Shown here: positions 38,975 to 48,683 of the stretch, one piece after another
Position numbering within the stretch: position 1 is the first letter of the stretch
How the letters are laid out: each line of letters starts with the position of its first letter
Source of the DNA: Puniceicoccaceae bacterium
GTDB lineage: Bacteria; Verrucomicrobiota; Verrucomicrobiia; Opitutales; Coraliomargaritaceae
Length of the DNA stretch: 64,000 nt
Assembly (NCBI GenBank): GCA_003331195.1
Contig: QOOZ01000034.1
Span: forward strand, 1-64,000
Direction: 5' to 3'
Translations under genes and position numbers: made by a program
Notes under the pieces: model-generated
What the model was told of the DNA's origin: nothing
What the model saw: only the letters and a program-made list of their open reading frames with translations
The model's database searches: none

Positions 38975-39997
38975 ATGACGAAAAAGAACCTTCATCGCCA
39001 AAACATCGTCGCCTGTATTTGGGATTTCGATAAGACACTCATACCTGGCTACATGCAGGCGCCTATCTTTGAAGCTTTTGGGATCGACGAGGAGAAATTC
39101 TGGAAAGAGGTCAACGCCTTGCCCGATATTTATGCCAAACGTGGCACGCGCGTCTCTTACGATACGATCTATTTGAACCACCTGATCAGCTTCGTGAAAA
39201 ACGGTTGCCTCAAGGGCTTGACCAACCAGCGCTTGCGCGAACTGGGTAAAGAGCTGCGTTTTTACGACGGCTTGCCTGAGCTGTTTACCCGCTTGCAGGC
39301 CGTGACGGAGTCGCGCCCAGAGTATAAAAAGCATAACATCAAGCTAGAGCATTATATCATTAGTACGGGATTAGCCGAGATGATCAAGGGCAGCATGATT
39401 GCGCCCCACGTTGACGGGATCTTCGGATGCGAATTTATTGAGGCACCACTGCCGCCAGGCTATTCCAACCAAGACGAGTTACCCTTGCAAATGGAGTTTG
39501 AAATCAGCCAGATTGGCACGATCGTCGATAATACCATTAAAACGCGTTATATTTTTGAGATCAACAAGGGCACCAACAAGAATCCGACGATTGATGTGAA
39601 CGCTTCGATGGACCGAGTGGATCGCCGCATACCGATCGACCGCATGATCTATACGGCGGATGGGCCGAGCGACGTGCCTGTATTTTCAGTCGTTAAAAGC
39701 AATGGCGGGAAGGCTTATGCAGTTTTTAATCCCGAGAGTGAAGCTGAATTTGCGCAAAACGATGCGCTACTTCACGCGGGGCGTATCCATGCCTATGGCC
39801 CGGCTGACTACACGGAAAAGAGCACTACTTCCAAATGGCTGCGCATGCACGTGCGCTCGATTTGCGATGGGATCGTGGCAGAATGTGAGGCGAGTCTTAG
39901 CGAAAACGTTAGCCGCGCGCCTAGGCATCTGCACGATGAGGATGAGCTGGATGAGACTTCAGCCGGGAAAGTTAAGTCACAAAAGGATTTGTTTTAG
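38975..39997 (+). CDS. HAD-superfamily hydrolase
   Basis: 340 aa from the ATG at 38975; a GTG at 38936 would extend into the divergent prfA promoter region. Motif I is D17-F-D19-K-T-L, the threonine/serine motif II is I-I-S-T-G-L, and motif IV is D-G-P-S-D-V. A large cap domain lies between motif I and II. Probably a phosphatase; the substrate is not identifiable. The next gene begins 9 bp downstream. Confidence 0.82.
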   Translation: MTKKNLHRQNIVACIWDFDKTLIPGYMQAPIFEAFGIDEEKFWKEVNALPDIYAKRGTRVSYDTIYLNHLISFVKNGCLKGLTNQRLRELGKELRFYDGLPELFTRLQAVTESRPEYKKHNIKLEHYIISTGLAEMIKGSMIAPHVDGIFGCEFIEAPLPPGYSNQDELPLQMEFEISQIGTIVDNTIKTRYIFEINKGTNKNPTIDVNASMDRVDRRIPIDRMIYTADGPSDVPVFSVVKSNGGKAYAVFNPESEAEFAQNDALLHAGRIHAYGPADYTEKSTTSKWLRMHVRSICDGIVAECEASLSENVSRAPRHLHDEDELDETSAGKVKSQKDLF

Positions 39998-40005
39998 CTT
40001 AACAT

Positions 40006-40464
40006 ATGAACATGCTCACTGCTCTACTTCTTGGTGCGATCTGCGGCTTAATCGGGGCCTTCGCGATGACTTTCTTCATGGGGGCGGTCAGTCAGGCTTT
40101 TAGTAAGCGAGTGGACATGGCGCGTGCCTTAGGCAGCTATTTCACTGGAAAAGCAGAAGGTTCGGGTGCACTCGGGCGCGCTATTCACAGTTTGTCGGGT
40201 GTCGTTTTTGGGAGCATCTATTTTGCGATTATGCATGCGATGGGGGCTCTTGCATTTCCCTATGCTATTTTTCTGGGGATCGGCTTCGGTTTCTTCCACG
40301 GATTGATCATGAGCTACATACTTATGTTTTTCGCCAGCGAGCGTCACCCGGTGGAAATGTACCGTGAAGCGACTCTTGAAGAGGGGCTACTGCACCTGGT
40401 GGGGCACATTATTTTTGGTGGCGTCGCAGGAGTCTTAGGCAGCTTGATTTCGTTTGCGATTTGA
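40006..40464 (+). CDS. Small four-helix membrane protein
   Basis: 152 aa, about four hydrophobic, glycine-rich helices (roughly residues 4-28, 60-80, 85-110 and 130-150). A short E-A-T-L-E-E-G-L-L-H-L-V-G-H segment precedes the last helix. No known family recognised with confidence. It probably shares a transcript with the HAD gene. Its stop codon abuts the convergent rapA stop, the two forming TGATCA. Confidence 0.65.
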   Translation: MNMLTALLLGAICGLIGAFAMTFFMGAVSQAFSKRVDMARALGSYFTGKAEGSGALGRAIHSLSGVVFGSIYFAIMHAMGALAFPYAIFLGIGFGFFHGLIMSYILMFFASERHPVEMYREATLEEGLLHLVGHIIFGGVAGVLGSLISFAI

Positions 40465-43311
40465 TCAACTAGGCTCACCAAGGATGAGCCGTACGGCGTC
40501 TAGGCGCAAGTGCGCCTTGGCGATATGACGTGTCACATCCGCGATGACTGTTTCTGCAATTTTGATTTCTTCCTGCCGAATGTTGGGATTCACCTTTTGT
40601 AGCTCCTTTAAGCGACTGGCTTCTCCGTCGAGCCGTTCGTGGGCTTGATTCATGGCGGTTGTGAGCCGAACTGATTTTTGATTGTTAGCGAGCTTTTCTG
40701 CTGCGCTTAGCATTTCTGGAACGAGGGCTTGGAGTAGCGCAGGGTCTTGCTTGAGGCGGAAGACTTCTTCGTCGCCACAGTATTTGTTAATAGTGTCGTG
40801 TGTGAATTGCTGACTGCAATCCTTGCCGCTGAGATCGACGAGCACGCGCACTGGTGTTGGGGGCAGAAAGCGATCCACGTGGAGACGTGGTGGCGCGACG
40901 CTCTCGAGCACATAGATGGCCTCGATCAAAATAGCGGGCGCTTGGACACTGGGATCTTTCCAGACGACGATAGAGCTGTTACCTTTTTCCGAGCTGAGCG
41001 TGAGATCGATCGCACCGCGGACCATAGGGTGATCCCATGTCAAGAAACCGATATCTTCGCGACCAAGTGCACGAGTGCGGTCGCAAGTCACAGTGGCCCC
41101 CTCTTCCGGCAAGCAGGGGAAGGAATCGGTAAACAACTGTCCCGGCGTAAGACGGAAGGTGCGAGTATCGACATCATCGACGGTCACGCCGAAGTGATCA
41201 AAGATGCGATTCATAAATTGGTCGAGCGTGGAGTCGGCATCGAGGGCACGGATGTGCCCGACGAGCTTGTCGGAGACTTCTTTACGGAAGGAGTTCAGCG
41301 CGATGAGCCGATCCTGCCCTTGGCTAAGTTGCCTCTCTAGGTCTGCGCGGAACACCTTGCTTTCCTCGATCAGTTGGTCGGCCTCAGACAGCGTCTTTTT
41401 ATCGACAATGTGGTAGCGTGGTCCCAGCGAGCGGAGACACTCTCCAAACTCGCTCAGGTAGGCATAGCCGCCTTTGAGTGAATGCTCGACGCCGTTCAGG
41501 CCCTCGTGGTGCCAGCGCATGAGTAGTTCTGTCCAACTATTCTTTAGGAATGGAATGTGGATTTGGATGGTTTCGCTTTGCCCGATTCGGTCAAGACGGC
41601 CAATGCGCTGTTCGAGTAATTCGGGGTTGAGTGGTAAGTCGAAGAGCACGAGGTGGTGGGCGAACTGAAAGTTACGCCCTTCGCTGCCAATCTCTGAGCA
41701 GAGGAGAATTTTCGCGCCGTCGGGCTCAGCGAACCATGCCGCGTTGCGGTCTCGCTGGAGCAGTGTCAGTTTTTCGTGGAAAAGGCCAGCTTTGACGTTG
41801 ATTTCTTCGAGTAGTGCGTCGTGGACCGCTTGCACCTTTTCGCGAGTGCAGCAGATGAGGAGGACTTTCTCATTTTCTCCGAGGTCTTTAATTAGTTCGG
41901 CCAACCACAAGATGCGTGGGCCGTGGCGAAAGTCGTAGGGCTCGGCCTCTTCCTTGCCTTTGGACGTATCGAGTTCAAACTCATGGAGTAGGCGTTTCTC
42001 AAGCGCTTCCTTTGGTAGCTTCGCGCGCGGCATGAGTGCGGATGGCAGCCCTTCCCTTTTTGGGAAGCCAGTTAGCGAGTCACGCGAGTTGCGAAAAATC
42101 ACACGCCCCGTGCCGTGTCGATCGACTAGCTCTTCTAGCATGGATTGCTGGTCTTCGAGGTGTGTATTAAACTCGTCGTCGGTGTATTCTTCGAAGACTT
42201 CACGAAGATATTTGAGATCTTCAGGGTATAGCTTTTTATGGGCAAACATCTTGTTGGCCACCGCCGCGACCTTAGAGTAGCCCGACTGTTCTTGACGAAA
42301 TTTATCCAGATCAGGATAACGCTCAGGATCGAGCAAGCGGAGACGGGCAAAGTGTCCTTCCGCGCCGAGTTGCTCGGGTGTGGCGGTCAACAGTAACAAG
42401 CCGTGACTTCTTTTTGTTAGACCCTCGACCAGTTGATACTCCGGGCTGACGACTTGGGGCGTCCATTCGAGGTGGTGTGCCTCGTCGACGACGAGCATGT
42501 CCCATTTCGCCGACAACGCACAATCTGCCCAACGCGAATGCTCTAGTAGCGTCTTAATACTGCAAATCACGAGTTGTTCAGTGTTGAAGGGATTGGTTGC
42601 CACGTCCACAGAGGTAACGGATTCACAATGCGCCGCATCGACCAGCGTGAACCACAGGTTAAAGCGGCGCAGCAACTCGATTAACCATTGATGGACAAGC
42701 GACTCAGGCAATACGATGAGGATGCGCTCTGCTCGACCTGTGAGGTGGAGTCGGTGCAAGATCAAGCAAGCTTCGATCGTTTTGCCAAGACCGACTTCGT
42801 CTGCGAGCAAGACACGCGGCATGTAGCGGCTAGCGACTTCAGAGGCGATGTAAAGTTGATGTGGAATCAGGTCGATACGTCCGCCTACGAATCCAGCCAC
42901 GTCCGACTGTTTGGCATCTGCCAGCCGGGTGATGGCCTCGTAGCGCAAGTTGAAGGCGGACGATTGATCAATTTGTCCCCGGATGAGGCGATCTTCGGGT
43001 TTGCTGAAGCTGATCGTATCCGCGAGATCCATTTCTGTGATTTTGACCGCCCCAGCAAGGTAAGTGATGATCCCCTCCTCCACTTTCACCGCCTCGATCA
43101 CGACGGGTTCACCGCCTTGGGAGTGAATGGTGTCGCCCACGTAAAATTCGACGCGCTTAATGGGCGCATTGGCTCGTGCATAGAGCCGGGCTTCCGCAGA
43201 CGCCGGAAAAGCGAGTTTAAGCTGATGTGGGGAGACTTCTTCCACTATCCCGAGCCCGAGCTCTGGCTCCGTTTCGCTGATCCAGCGTTGTCCAATCGTA
43301 AATTTAGCCAT
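40465..43311 (-). CDS. rapA: RNA polymerase-recycling ATPase RapA (HepA, Swi2/Snf2)
   Basis: 948 aa, close to the 968 aa of E. coli RapA. The N-terminal F-T-I-G-Q-R-W-I-S-E-T-E-P-E-L-G-L-G Tudor-like region, Walker A D-E-V-G-L-G-K-T at 171-178, D-E-A-H at 276-279 and the R-N-S-R-D / F-P-K-R-E region match RapA almost motif by motif. It binds core RNA polymerase and releases stalled complexes after transcription. The family is best known from gammaproteobacteria, so its presence here points to old lateral transfer. Convergent with the small membrane-protein gene, divergent from the PIG-L gene. Confidence 0.95.
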   Translation of the reverse strand: MAKFTIGQRWISETEPELGLGIVEEVSPHQLKLAFPASAEARLYARANAPIKRVEFYVGDTIHSQGGEPVVIEAVKVEEGIITYLAGAVKITEMDLADTISFSKPEDRLIRGQIDQSSAFNLRYEAITRLADAKQSDVAGFVGGRIDLIPHQLYIASEVASRYMPRVLLADEVGLGKTIEACLILHRLHLTGRAERILIVLPESLVHQWLIELLRRFNLWFTLVDAAHCESVTSVDVATNPFNTEQLVICSIKTLLEHSRWADCALSAKWDMLVVDEAHHLEWTPQVVSPEYQLVEGLTKRSHGLLLLTATPEQLGAEGHFARLRLLDPERYPDLDKFRQEQSGYSKVAAVANKMFAHKKLYPEDLKYLREVFEEYTDDEFNTHLEDQQSMLEELVDRHGTGRVIFRNSRDSLTGFPKREGLPSALMPRAKLPKEALEKRLLHEFELDTSKGKEEAEPYDFRHGPRILWLAELIKDLGENEKVLLICCTREKVQAVHDALLEEINVKAGLFHEKLTLLQRDRNAAWFAEPDGAKILLCSEIGSEGRNFQFAHHLVLFDLPLNPELLEQRIGRLDRIGQSETIQIHIPFLKNSWTELLMRWHHEGLNGVEHSLKGGYAYLSEFGECLRSLGPRYHIVDKKTLSEADQLIEESKVFRADLERQLSQGQDRLIALNSFRKEVSDKLVGHIRALDADSTLDQFMNRIFDHFGVTVDDVDTRTFRLTPGQLFTDSFPCLPEEGATVTCDRTRALGREDIGFLTWDHPMVRGAIDLTLSSEKGNSSIVVWKDPSVQAPAILIEAIYVLESVAPPRLHVDRFLPPTPVRVLVDLSGKDCSQQFTHDTINKYCGDEEVFRLKQDPALLQALVPEMLSAAEKLANNQKSVRLTTAMNQAHERLDGEASRLKELQKVNPNIRQEEIKIAETVIADVTRHIAKAHLRLDAVRLILGEPS

Positions 43312-43361
43312 TGCTGGATGTTTTGGCTCACCTTAATTAAAGTCAAGGAGCGGCTCTACGT

Positions 43362-44249
43362 ATGTTAGCAGTGGCAAAGGTTCTTGCGGCGATGGACATG
43401 CTCCCGCTAACTTTATCTATGCACGCGAATATCGACCTCTTTATTCCTGACCAGATCAGTACTCCCGAAGCACAGGCGCGCACCTCCCACCTCGGCATTG
43501 GCGCGCACCAAGACGACTTGGAATTTATGGCCTTTCATGGCATCGCCACCTGCTATGGTCAAGATGGCGCGTGGTTTAGTGGCATCACCTGCACAGATGG
43601 TGGCGGTAGCGCTCGCTCCGGAGCCTTTGCTGGTAAGACGGACGCCGAGATGCAAACGATCCGTGCCGACGAGCAACGCCGTGCGGCGGAAATCGGCCAA
43701 TACAGCTATGTAGGGCAGCTTGGCTTTACTAGCGCGGCAATTAAGGATCCCGCAACCCGTGGCAAACTAGTTGATCAATTGGAGCAACATCTAATCTACA
43801 CTCAGCCCGAAGTGCTCTATACGCACAATCCCGCCGACAAGCACGCCACTCACGTGGCTGTATTTCACGCAGTGATTGAGGCGCTGCTTAGGATTCCGCC
43901 CTACTCTCGCCCAAAGAAGGTCTACGGCTGTGAAGTTTGGCGTGATCTCGACTGGCTTGAGCCGGAGGATAAGATCGCGCTTGATGTGAGTCCTTATCCC
44001 GAATTAGCTGAGAAACTGAATGCATGCTTCGCCTCGCAGATTACTGGGGGTAAAGACTACGGAAAGGCCGTCATTGGCCGCCGCCGTGCGAATGCGACCT
44101 TTTACGATTCTCATTCGGTTGATGCGCTTGATCAGTTGTGGTTCGCAATGGACCTGACGCCGCTGATTGAAGATGATGCACCTAGCGTTAAGGCCTTTGT
44201 TGAAGCAAAAATAGATCGATTTCGTTCATCAGTCATCGGGCAATTGTAG
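43362..44249 (+). CDS. PIG-L family deacetylase-like protein
   Basis: 295 aa, or about 276 if it starts at the ATG at 43419. The metal site reads G-A-H-Q-D-D-L-E-F instead of the usual A-H-P-D-D, and the later H-A-T-H-V-A-V-F matches the H-x-x-H of the family (LmbE/PIG-L, N-acetylglucosamine or related deacetylases, zinc-dependent). An AAGGAG lies 11 bp upstream of the ATG at 43362. Substrate unknown; the family includes MshB and BshB. Confidence 0.85.
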   Translation: MLAVAKVLAAMDMLPLTLSMHANIDLFIPDQISTPEAQARTSHLGIGAHQDDLEFMAFHGIATCYGQDGAWFSGITCTDGGGSARSGAFAGKTDAEMQTIRADEQRRAAEIGQYSYVGQLGFTSAAIKDPATRGKLVDQLEQHLIYTQPEVLYTHNPADKHATHVAVFHAVIEALLRIPPYSRPKKVYGCEVWRDLDWLEPEDKIALDVSPYPELAEKLNACFASQITGGKDYGKAVIGRRRANATFYDSHSVDALDQLWFAMDLTPLIEDDAPSVKAFVEAKIDRFRSSVIGQL

Positions 44250-44362
44250 CGCCTTAGCTTATTCGATTTAGCCTCGCCTCTAGGCAAATTTTGGCGCAAG
44301 GAAGCTGGCGCGCTACGTACTCACTTGACGCAATCGCGGATTCGGTGAACTTAGCCTGTTCC

Positions 44363-45721
44363 ATGCCTGTCGCTGATACAATTGTAGCTCTCTCATCGCC
44401 TTCAGGCGAATCTGCCATTGCGCTGATTCGCTTGTCTGGGCCCGCTTGTGCGGAACTGGCTCTTGCGATCACACAGCGCAGTCAGCCGCTCAAGAAGCGC
44501 TATGCGCATTTTGCTAAGTATATCGATGTTAATGGAATACAAATCGACGAGTGCGTTATTACCTATTATACTTATGGTCAATCATTTACAGGCGAATCAA
44601 TGCTAGAAATAGCGCCTCACGGCAATCCCATGATTGTGCAAAAAATACTGACGGATTTAATGGCGCGGGGATGCCGTCCCGCGGAGCCTGGTGAGTTTAC
44701 GCGCACAGCGTTCTTAAATGGTCGCATGGACTTGAGCCAGGCTGAGGCCATATCTGATTTGATTCGTGCACGTTCTGACCGCAGCCTTGAAGTGGCACAA
44801 CGCCAGTTGCATGGGTCGGTTGGTCGCAAGATGAGCGAACTGACAGAGCGGCTACTCGGCGTAATGGCACAGCTCGAAGCCTACATAGATTTTCCTGAAG
44901 AAGATTTGCCGTGTGAAGACCAAGCTGGCCCTGCTTCTGAACTTCGCAAGCTGATCGAGGAAATAGGCGATTTGATGGAAACGCAGCGTTATTCCGCCCT
45001 GCTCCATGAAGGAATTAAAACCTTAATTATTGGCGAACCTAACGTAGGAAAAAGTAGTTTGATTAATGCACTAACAGGCGCCGAAAGGTCCATAGTTAGT
45101 GATATTCCAGGCACAACACGTGATTACATTTCGGCCTTTATGATGCTGGGGTCATGGCGTATCGAGATTTTGGATACAGCGGGTTTACATGAGGCTGGCG
45201 ACGCGATTGAAAGGATCGGGATTGACCACACGATTGAGCAAGCCGAGACAGCGGATTTCTTCTTGCTCGTGCTTGATGCCAACCTGCCCTACCCCACTCT
45301 GCCGGATTCTTTACTGCAGCGAATTAATCCGGCTAATACGATCGTGATCGAGAACAAAACAGATCTGCCCAGCGCTCAATCGTGTGCTGATTTCCTGCCG
45401 GATCTACAGCATGTACGCACTTCCCTCCTCGAGCGGAAGGGTCTCGCGGATCTGCGCGAAATCTGGCAGAAATCTATTGATGCCAGTCTGACGCATGGGC
45501 AGAATGATGGCGTGGTGGTTAACGCACGGCATGCCGCTTCACTTAGAGAAGCTGTTGATGCACTGAAACTTGCATCATCTAAGTTGAAATTAGGCGATCA
45601 CTCTGAGCTGATTGTGGCTGACATGCGTGAGGCAGTAGAACACATTGGGCAAGTTGTTGGACGCGTCGATAATGAGCGTATGCTTGATAGGCTTTTTAAA
45701 CAATTTTGCATCGGTAAATGA
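44363..45721 (+). CDS. mnmE: tRNA modification GTPase MnmE
   Basis: 452 aa from the ATG at 44363, where the conserved [10 protein letters not shown] begins; an earlier reading frame start adds 24 unlike residues. The central G domain has [22 protein letters not shown] and D-T-A-G-L, and the protein ends in the essential F-C-I-G-K cysteine motif. With MnmG it installs carboxymethylaminomethyl on U34 of tRNAs. Its stop overlaps the mnmG start (ATGA). Confidence 0.97.
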   Translation: MPVADTIVALSSPSGESAIALIRLSGPACAELALAITQRSQPLKKRYAHFAKYIDVNGIQIDECVITYYTYGQSFTGESMLEIAPHGNPMIVQKILTDLMARGCRPAEPGEFTRTAFLNGRMDLSQAEAISDLIRARSDRSLEVAQRQLHGSVGRKMSELTERLLGVMAQLEAYIDFPEEDLPCEDQAGPASELRKLIEEIGDLMETQRYSALLHEGIKTLIIGEPNVGKSSLINALTGAERSIVSDIPGTTRDYISAFMMLGSWRIEILDTAGLHEAGDAIERIGIDHTIEQAETADFFLLVLDANLPYPTLPDSLLQRINPANTIVIENKTDLPSAQSCADFLPDLQHVRTSLLERKGLADLREIWQKSIDASLTHGQNDGVVVNARHAASLREAVDALKLASSKLKLGDHSELIVADMREAVEHIGQVVGRVDNERMLDRLFKQFCIGK

Positions 45722-47655
45722 GCAAAGGATTAAAGTTTGGTAAAGTCCAACCCTATGACGTGATTGTCTGTGGAGCCGGTCATGCGGGATGCGAGGCCGC
45801 CCTAGCCTCTGCGCGGCTTGGTGCCGACACGCTGATGCTGACTGGCAACCTCGATACGATCGCTCAAATGAGCTGTAACCCTGCAATTGGCGGCCAAGCC
45901 AAAGGTCACATGGTTCGAGAGATCGACGCACTTGGCGGCGAGATGGCAATCAACACAGATACCACAGCGATTCAGTTTCGTCTATTAAATGCTTCTAAGG
46001 GACCTGCTGTCCAGGCGCCTAGAGCGCAATGCGACAAGAAGGCTTACCAATATCGCATGAAGCATGTGATTGAGTTGCAGGATAACTTAGACCTTTTTCA
46101 GGCTATGGTCCAAGGTCTTATCTATGAAGGCGATAAGGTAGTTGGCGTTCGGACTAATCTGGAAGTTGAATTTTACGCGAAGACCGTAGTTGTCACGACG
46201 GGCACATTTCTTCGTGGCTTAATGCATGTAGGTAAGAATACGAATAAAGGCGGGCGAATGGGCGATTTTTCGGCGGAAGGGCTTTCTGGGTCATTTTTGG
46301 AGGCAGGAATTGAGCTAGAGCGCCTGAAGACTGGCACACCAGCGCGGATTCTTGGCAGTAGCATTGATTTTAGTTACCTAGAAGAGCAGAAGGGCGACTT
46401 AGACCCGACGCTTTTTGCGTTTTACGATACGCGTGGAATCGAAAACGTGTTCCACGTGGAACAATCGGAGAAGGGCGCCCTGGACTCGGAACACGAACTG
46501 TTCCACGTGGAACAGCCGCATCAACGAAAGCTGGGGTGGTTACCTGGCCAGGATCAGGTGTCCTGCTGGATGACTTACACGGGGGCGGACACGCGGCAGG
46601 TGGTTGAGGACAATCTACACCTTTCACCGATGTATTCGGGGCAGATCGAAGGCACAGGGCCGCGTTATTGTCCCAGTATTGAAGATAAATTCGTCCGCTT
46701 TGCTGATAAGGAGCGCCACATGCTTTTCCTAGAGCCTGAAGGGCGTAACACTAACGAATGGTATATTAACGGGCTGTCTACGAGTTTACCTTTTGCAGTG
46801 CAGTTAGATATGCTGCGAAGCATTGAGGGTTTAGAGGATGTCCACATGCTGAGGCCAGCTTATGCAGTGGAGTATGATTTTGCCCCTCCGACGCAGCTTT
46901 TTCCTTCACTGGAATCCAAGAAGGTGGAGAACCTTTTCTTTGCGGGTCAGATCAACGGCACCTCAGGCTACGAAGAAGCAGCGGGGCAGGGGCTAATCGC
47001 AGGCGTCAATGCTGTGCAAAAGATTCGTGGGCAGGAAGCCTTGGTCTTGAAGCGTCACGAAGCTTACCTTGGAGTGCTCATCGATGACTTAGTGACAAAG
47101 GGCACGAAAGAACCATATCGTATGTTTTCTAGCCGCGCAGAACACCGGCTCTTGTTCAACCATCCGAGTGCAGAGTTGCGCTTAGTCGATACGATTGATA
47201 AACTGCAACTCGTTGATGAACAAAGGTTAGCGAAAATTAAGGAGAAGTCTTCTAAGGTGCTTGAATGGACGGATCGTCTTGAGCTCGAGCGCAGGGCAGG
47301 TGAGAGCTATGCTTTACATTTGCGGCGATCTCATTCCCAGGAGGACTTCCCCGACGCCATGAAGGGAGAATCTAAGGAAGTTCGCGAAGAGGTGCATTAC
47401 CGTGTAGTTTTTAAAGGTTATTTAGATCGCGAACTGAAGCAGATCGAGAAACTAAAGCATATTGACAAGATCAAGTTACCCGAGGGCTTTGATTTTACCG
47501 AAGTTAAGGGGCTACGCAGCGAGAGCGCTCAGAAGCTGGTCGAGATTGCTCCAAGCTCTTTGGGGCAGGCGAGTCGTATCAGTGGCGTGAACCCCGCGGA
47601 CATCAGCATTCTAATGGTGCATCTGGAGGCTCGCTCTGGCGAAAAGTCGCATTAA
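45718..47655 (+). CDS. mnmG: tRNA uridine 5-carboxymethylaminomethyl synthase MnmG with parS-bearing insertion
   Basis: 645 aa FAD enzyme. The FAD motif is [11 protein letters not shown], then [12 protein letters not shown] and the [13 protein letters not shown] and [13 protein letters not shown] motifs. Between residues about 235 and 275 lies an insertion of roughly 35 residues relative to E. coli MnmG (comparison from memory), containing two copies of F-H-V-E-Q. Those codons are two perfect parS palindromes. Operon with mnmE; no rsmG or parAB follows. Confidence 0.97.
   Translation: MSKGLKFGKVQPYDVIVCGAGHAGCEAALASARLGADTLMLTGNLDTIAQMSCNPAIGGQAKGHMVREIDALGGEMAINTDTTAIQFRLLNASKGPAVQAPRAQCDKKAYQYRMKHVIELQDNLDLFQAMVQGLIYEGDKVVGVRTNLEVEFYAKTVVVTTGTFLRGLMHVGKNTNKGGRMGDFSAEGLSGSFLEAGIELERLKTGTPARILGSSIDFSYLEEQKGDLDPTLFAFYDTRGIENVFHVEQSEKGALDSEHELFHVEQPHQRKLGWLPGQDQVSCWMTYTGADTRQVVEDNLHLSPMYSGQIEGTGPRYCPSIEDKFVRFADKERHMLFLEPEGRNTNEWYINGLSTSLPFAVQLDMLRSIEGLEDVHMLRPAYAVEYDFAPPTQLFPSLESKKVENLFFAGQINGTSGYEEAAGQGLIAGVNAVQKIRGQEALVLKRHEAYLGVLIDDLVTKGTKEPYRMFSSRAEHRLLFNHPSAELRLVDTIDKLQLVDEQRLAKIKEKSSKVLEWTDRLELERRAGESYALHLRRSHSQEDFPDAMKGESKEVREEVHYRVVFKGYLDRELKQIEKLKHIDKIKLPEGFDFTEVKGLRSESAQKLVEIAPSSLGQASRISGVNPADISILMVHLEARSGEKSH
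46448..46463. promoter_or_regulatory. parS site 1 inside mnmG
   Basis: TGTTCCACGTGGAACA, a perfect 16-bp palindrome matching the parS form I recall from Pseudomonas (TGTTCCACGTGGAAC plus A/C). ParB binds it and loads SMC. In the mnmG frame it spans codons 244-249, V-F-H-V-E-Q. Confidence 0.85.
46499..46514. promoter_or_regulatory. parS site 2 inside mnmG
   Basis: Identical 16-bp palindrome 51 bp (17 codons) after site 1, read as L-F-H-V-E-Q at codons 261-266. The codon for the last residue differs (CAA against CAG) only outside the palindrome core. The two sites sit about five helical turns apart on the same DNA face. Confidence 0.85.
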
Positions 47656-47866
47656 CAAACAATTTCAACGGAAAAGCCTTCTGGACGATTGTCTCATTTG
47701 TGTTACGGCGGAGCCCCATCCAGGTTAAATCGGCCGGAAAGGGTTTGGACTTGGGTTTAAGCTTGACCCATCATGTTTTTTGGTGGATGAGGTAGCTTTA
47801 ATAACAAGTCCGTAATTTCTAGGCCTTTAAAAATCCAACTGTTTGCATAGCTGACTATAAACAAGT

Positions 47867-48568
47867 ATGAGCGCGCAAAAAATGCATCGTGTTTTGGTCG
47901 TAGACGATGAGTCTGACGTTACTGAACTTTTACAGTATAGACTTGAGCAAGAAGGGTATCGCGTAGCGACATTAAACGATCCCTTGGGCTTTGTTGTCAA
48001 AGTGCGCGAGTTTGAACCAGACTTGATGCTCTTAGATGTAATGATGCCCGAACTCAGCGGCATACAGTTATGCCGCATTGTCCGCGCGGATCCTTCGATG
48101 AAGAATATTCCCGTCATATTTCTGAGTGCGCGCGGTGAGGTCGAGGACCGAATTAAAGGCTTAGAAGCCGGAGCCGAAGATTATGTATCTAAACCATTTA
48201 ATACCAATGAGTTGATGCTTAGGATTAGCAAAATGCTCAAGCGCTCAGGCGCGCCCTCGGAACCCGCTGGGCAGTCGCGAATTGAGATCGCGGGCGTGGC
48301 CATCGACGAGGATTTGCACCAACTGACGGTTGATGGTGAAAATGTTGTACTGACAGCGACCGAATTTCGTCTACTCAAACTTCTCATGGAGCGAAAGGGA
48401 CGCGTGCAATCGCGAGATCATCTATTGGTTAATGTTTGGCATTACGATACAGATATCGAGACACGTACTGTAGATACCCATGTGCGCCGCGTACGGGAGA
48501 AACTTGGACAACATGCGCACATGATTGAGACGGTGCGTGGCGTCGGTTACCGGGCGGTCGATATCTAG
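47867..48568 (+). CDS. PhoB/OmpR-type response regulator
   Basis: 233 aa. Receiver residues D13-D14, phospho-acceptor D57 (L-L-D-V-M-M-P) and K109 (V-S-K-P-F) are intact. The C-terminal winged-helix domain has T-A-T-E-F-R-L-L-K-L-L and R-T-V-D-T-H-V-R-R-V-R-E-K-L-G. The pairing with a PAS-type kinase resembles PhoB-PhoR, but the signal is not shown by sequence. The 211 bp upstream holds no recognised Pho box. Confidence 0.92.
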   Translation: MSAQKMHRVLVVDDESDVTELLQYRLEQEGYRVATLNDPLGFVVKVREFEPDLMLLDVMMPELSGIQLCRIVRADPSMKNIPVIFLSARGEVEDRIKGLEAGAEDYVSKPFNTNELMLRISKMLKRSGAPSEPAGQSRIEIAGVAIDEDLHQLTVDGENVVLTATEFRLLKLLMERKGRVQSRDHLLVNVWHYDTDIETRTVDTHVRRVREKLGQHAHMIETVRGVGYRAVDI

Positions 48569-48683
48569 TGCGAATAAACTAGGGGACCTTGCCTTAGTTA
48601 CTTGAGCTTAGTCAGCTGCTGATTAACTTGTCTTATAATTTGGATTTGGCTTATAACTGGGTCATTTCGCTCTTTCGTCTAAT

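Noticed and set aside
40747-43368. Long frames antisense to rapA (40747-41340 and 42688-43368)
   Set aside because: Both are covered by the strongly conserved rapA reading frame and encode no recognisable family.
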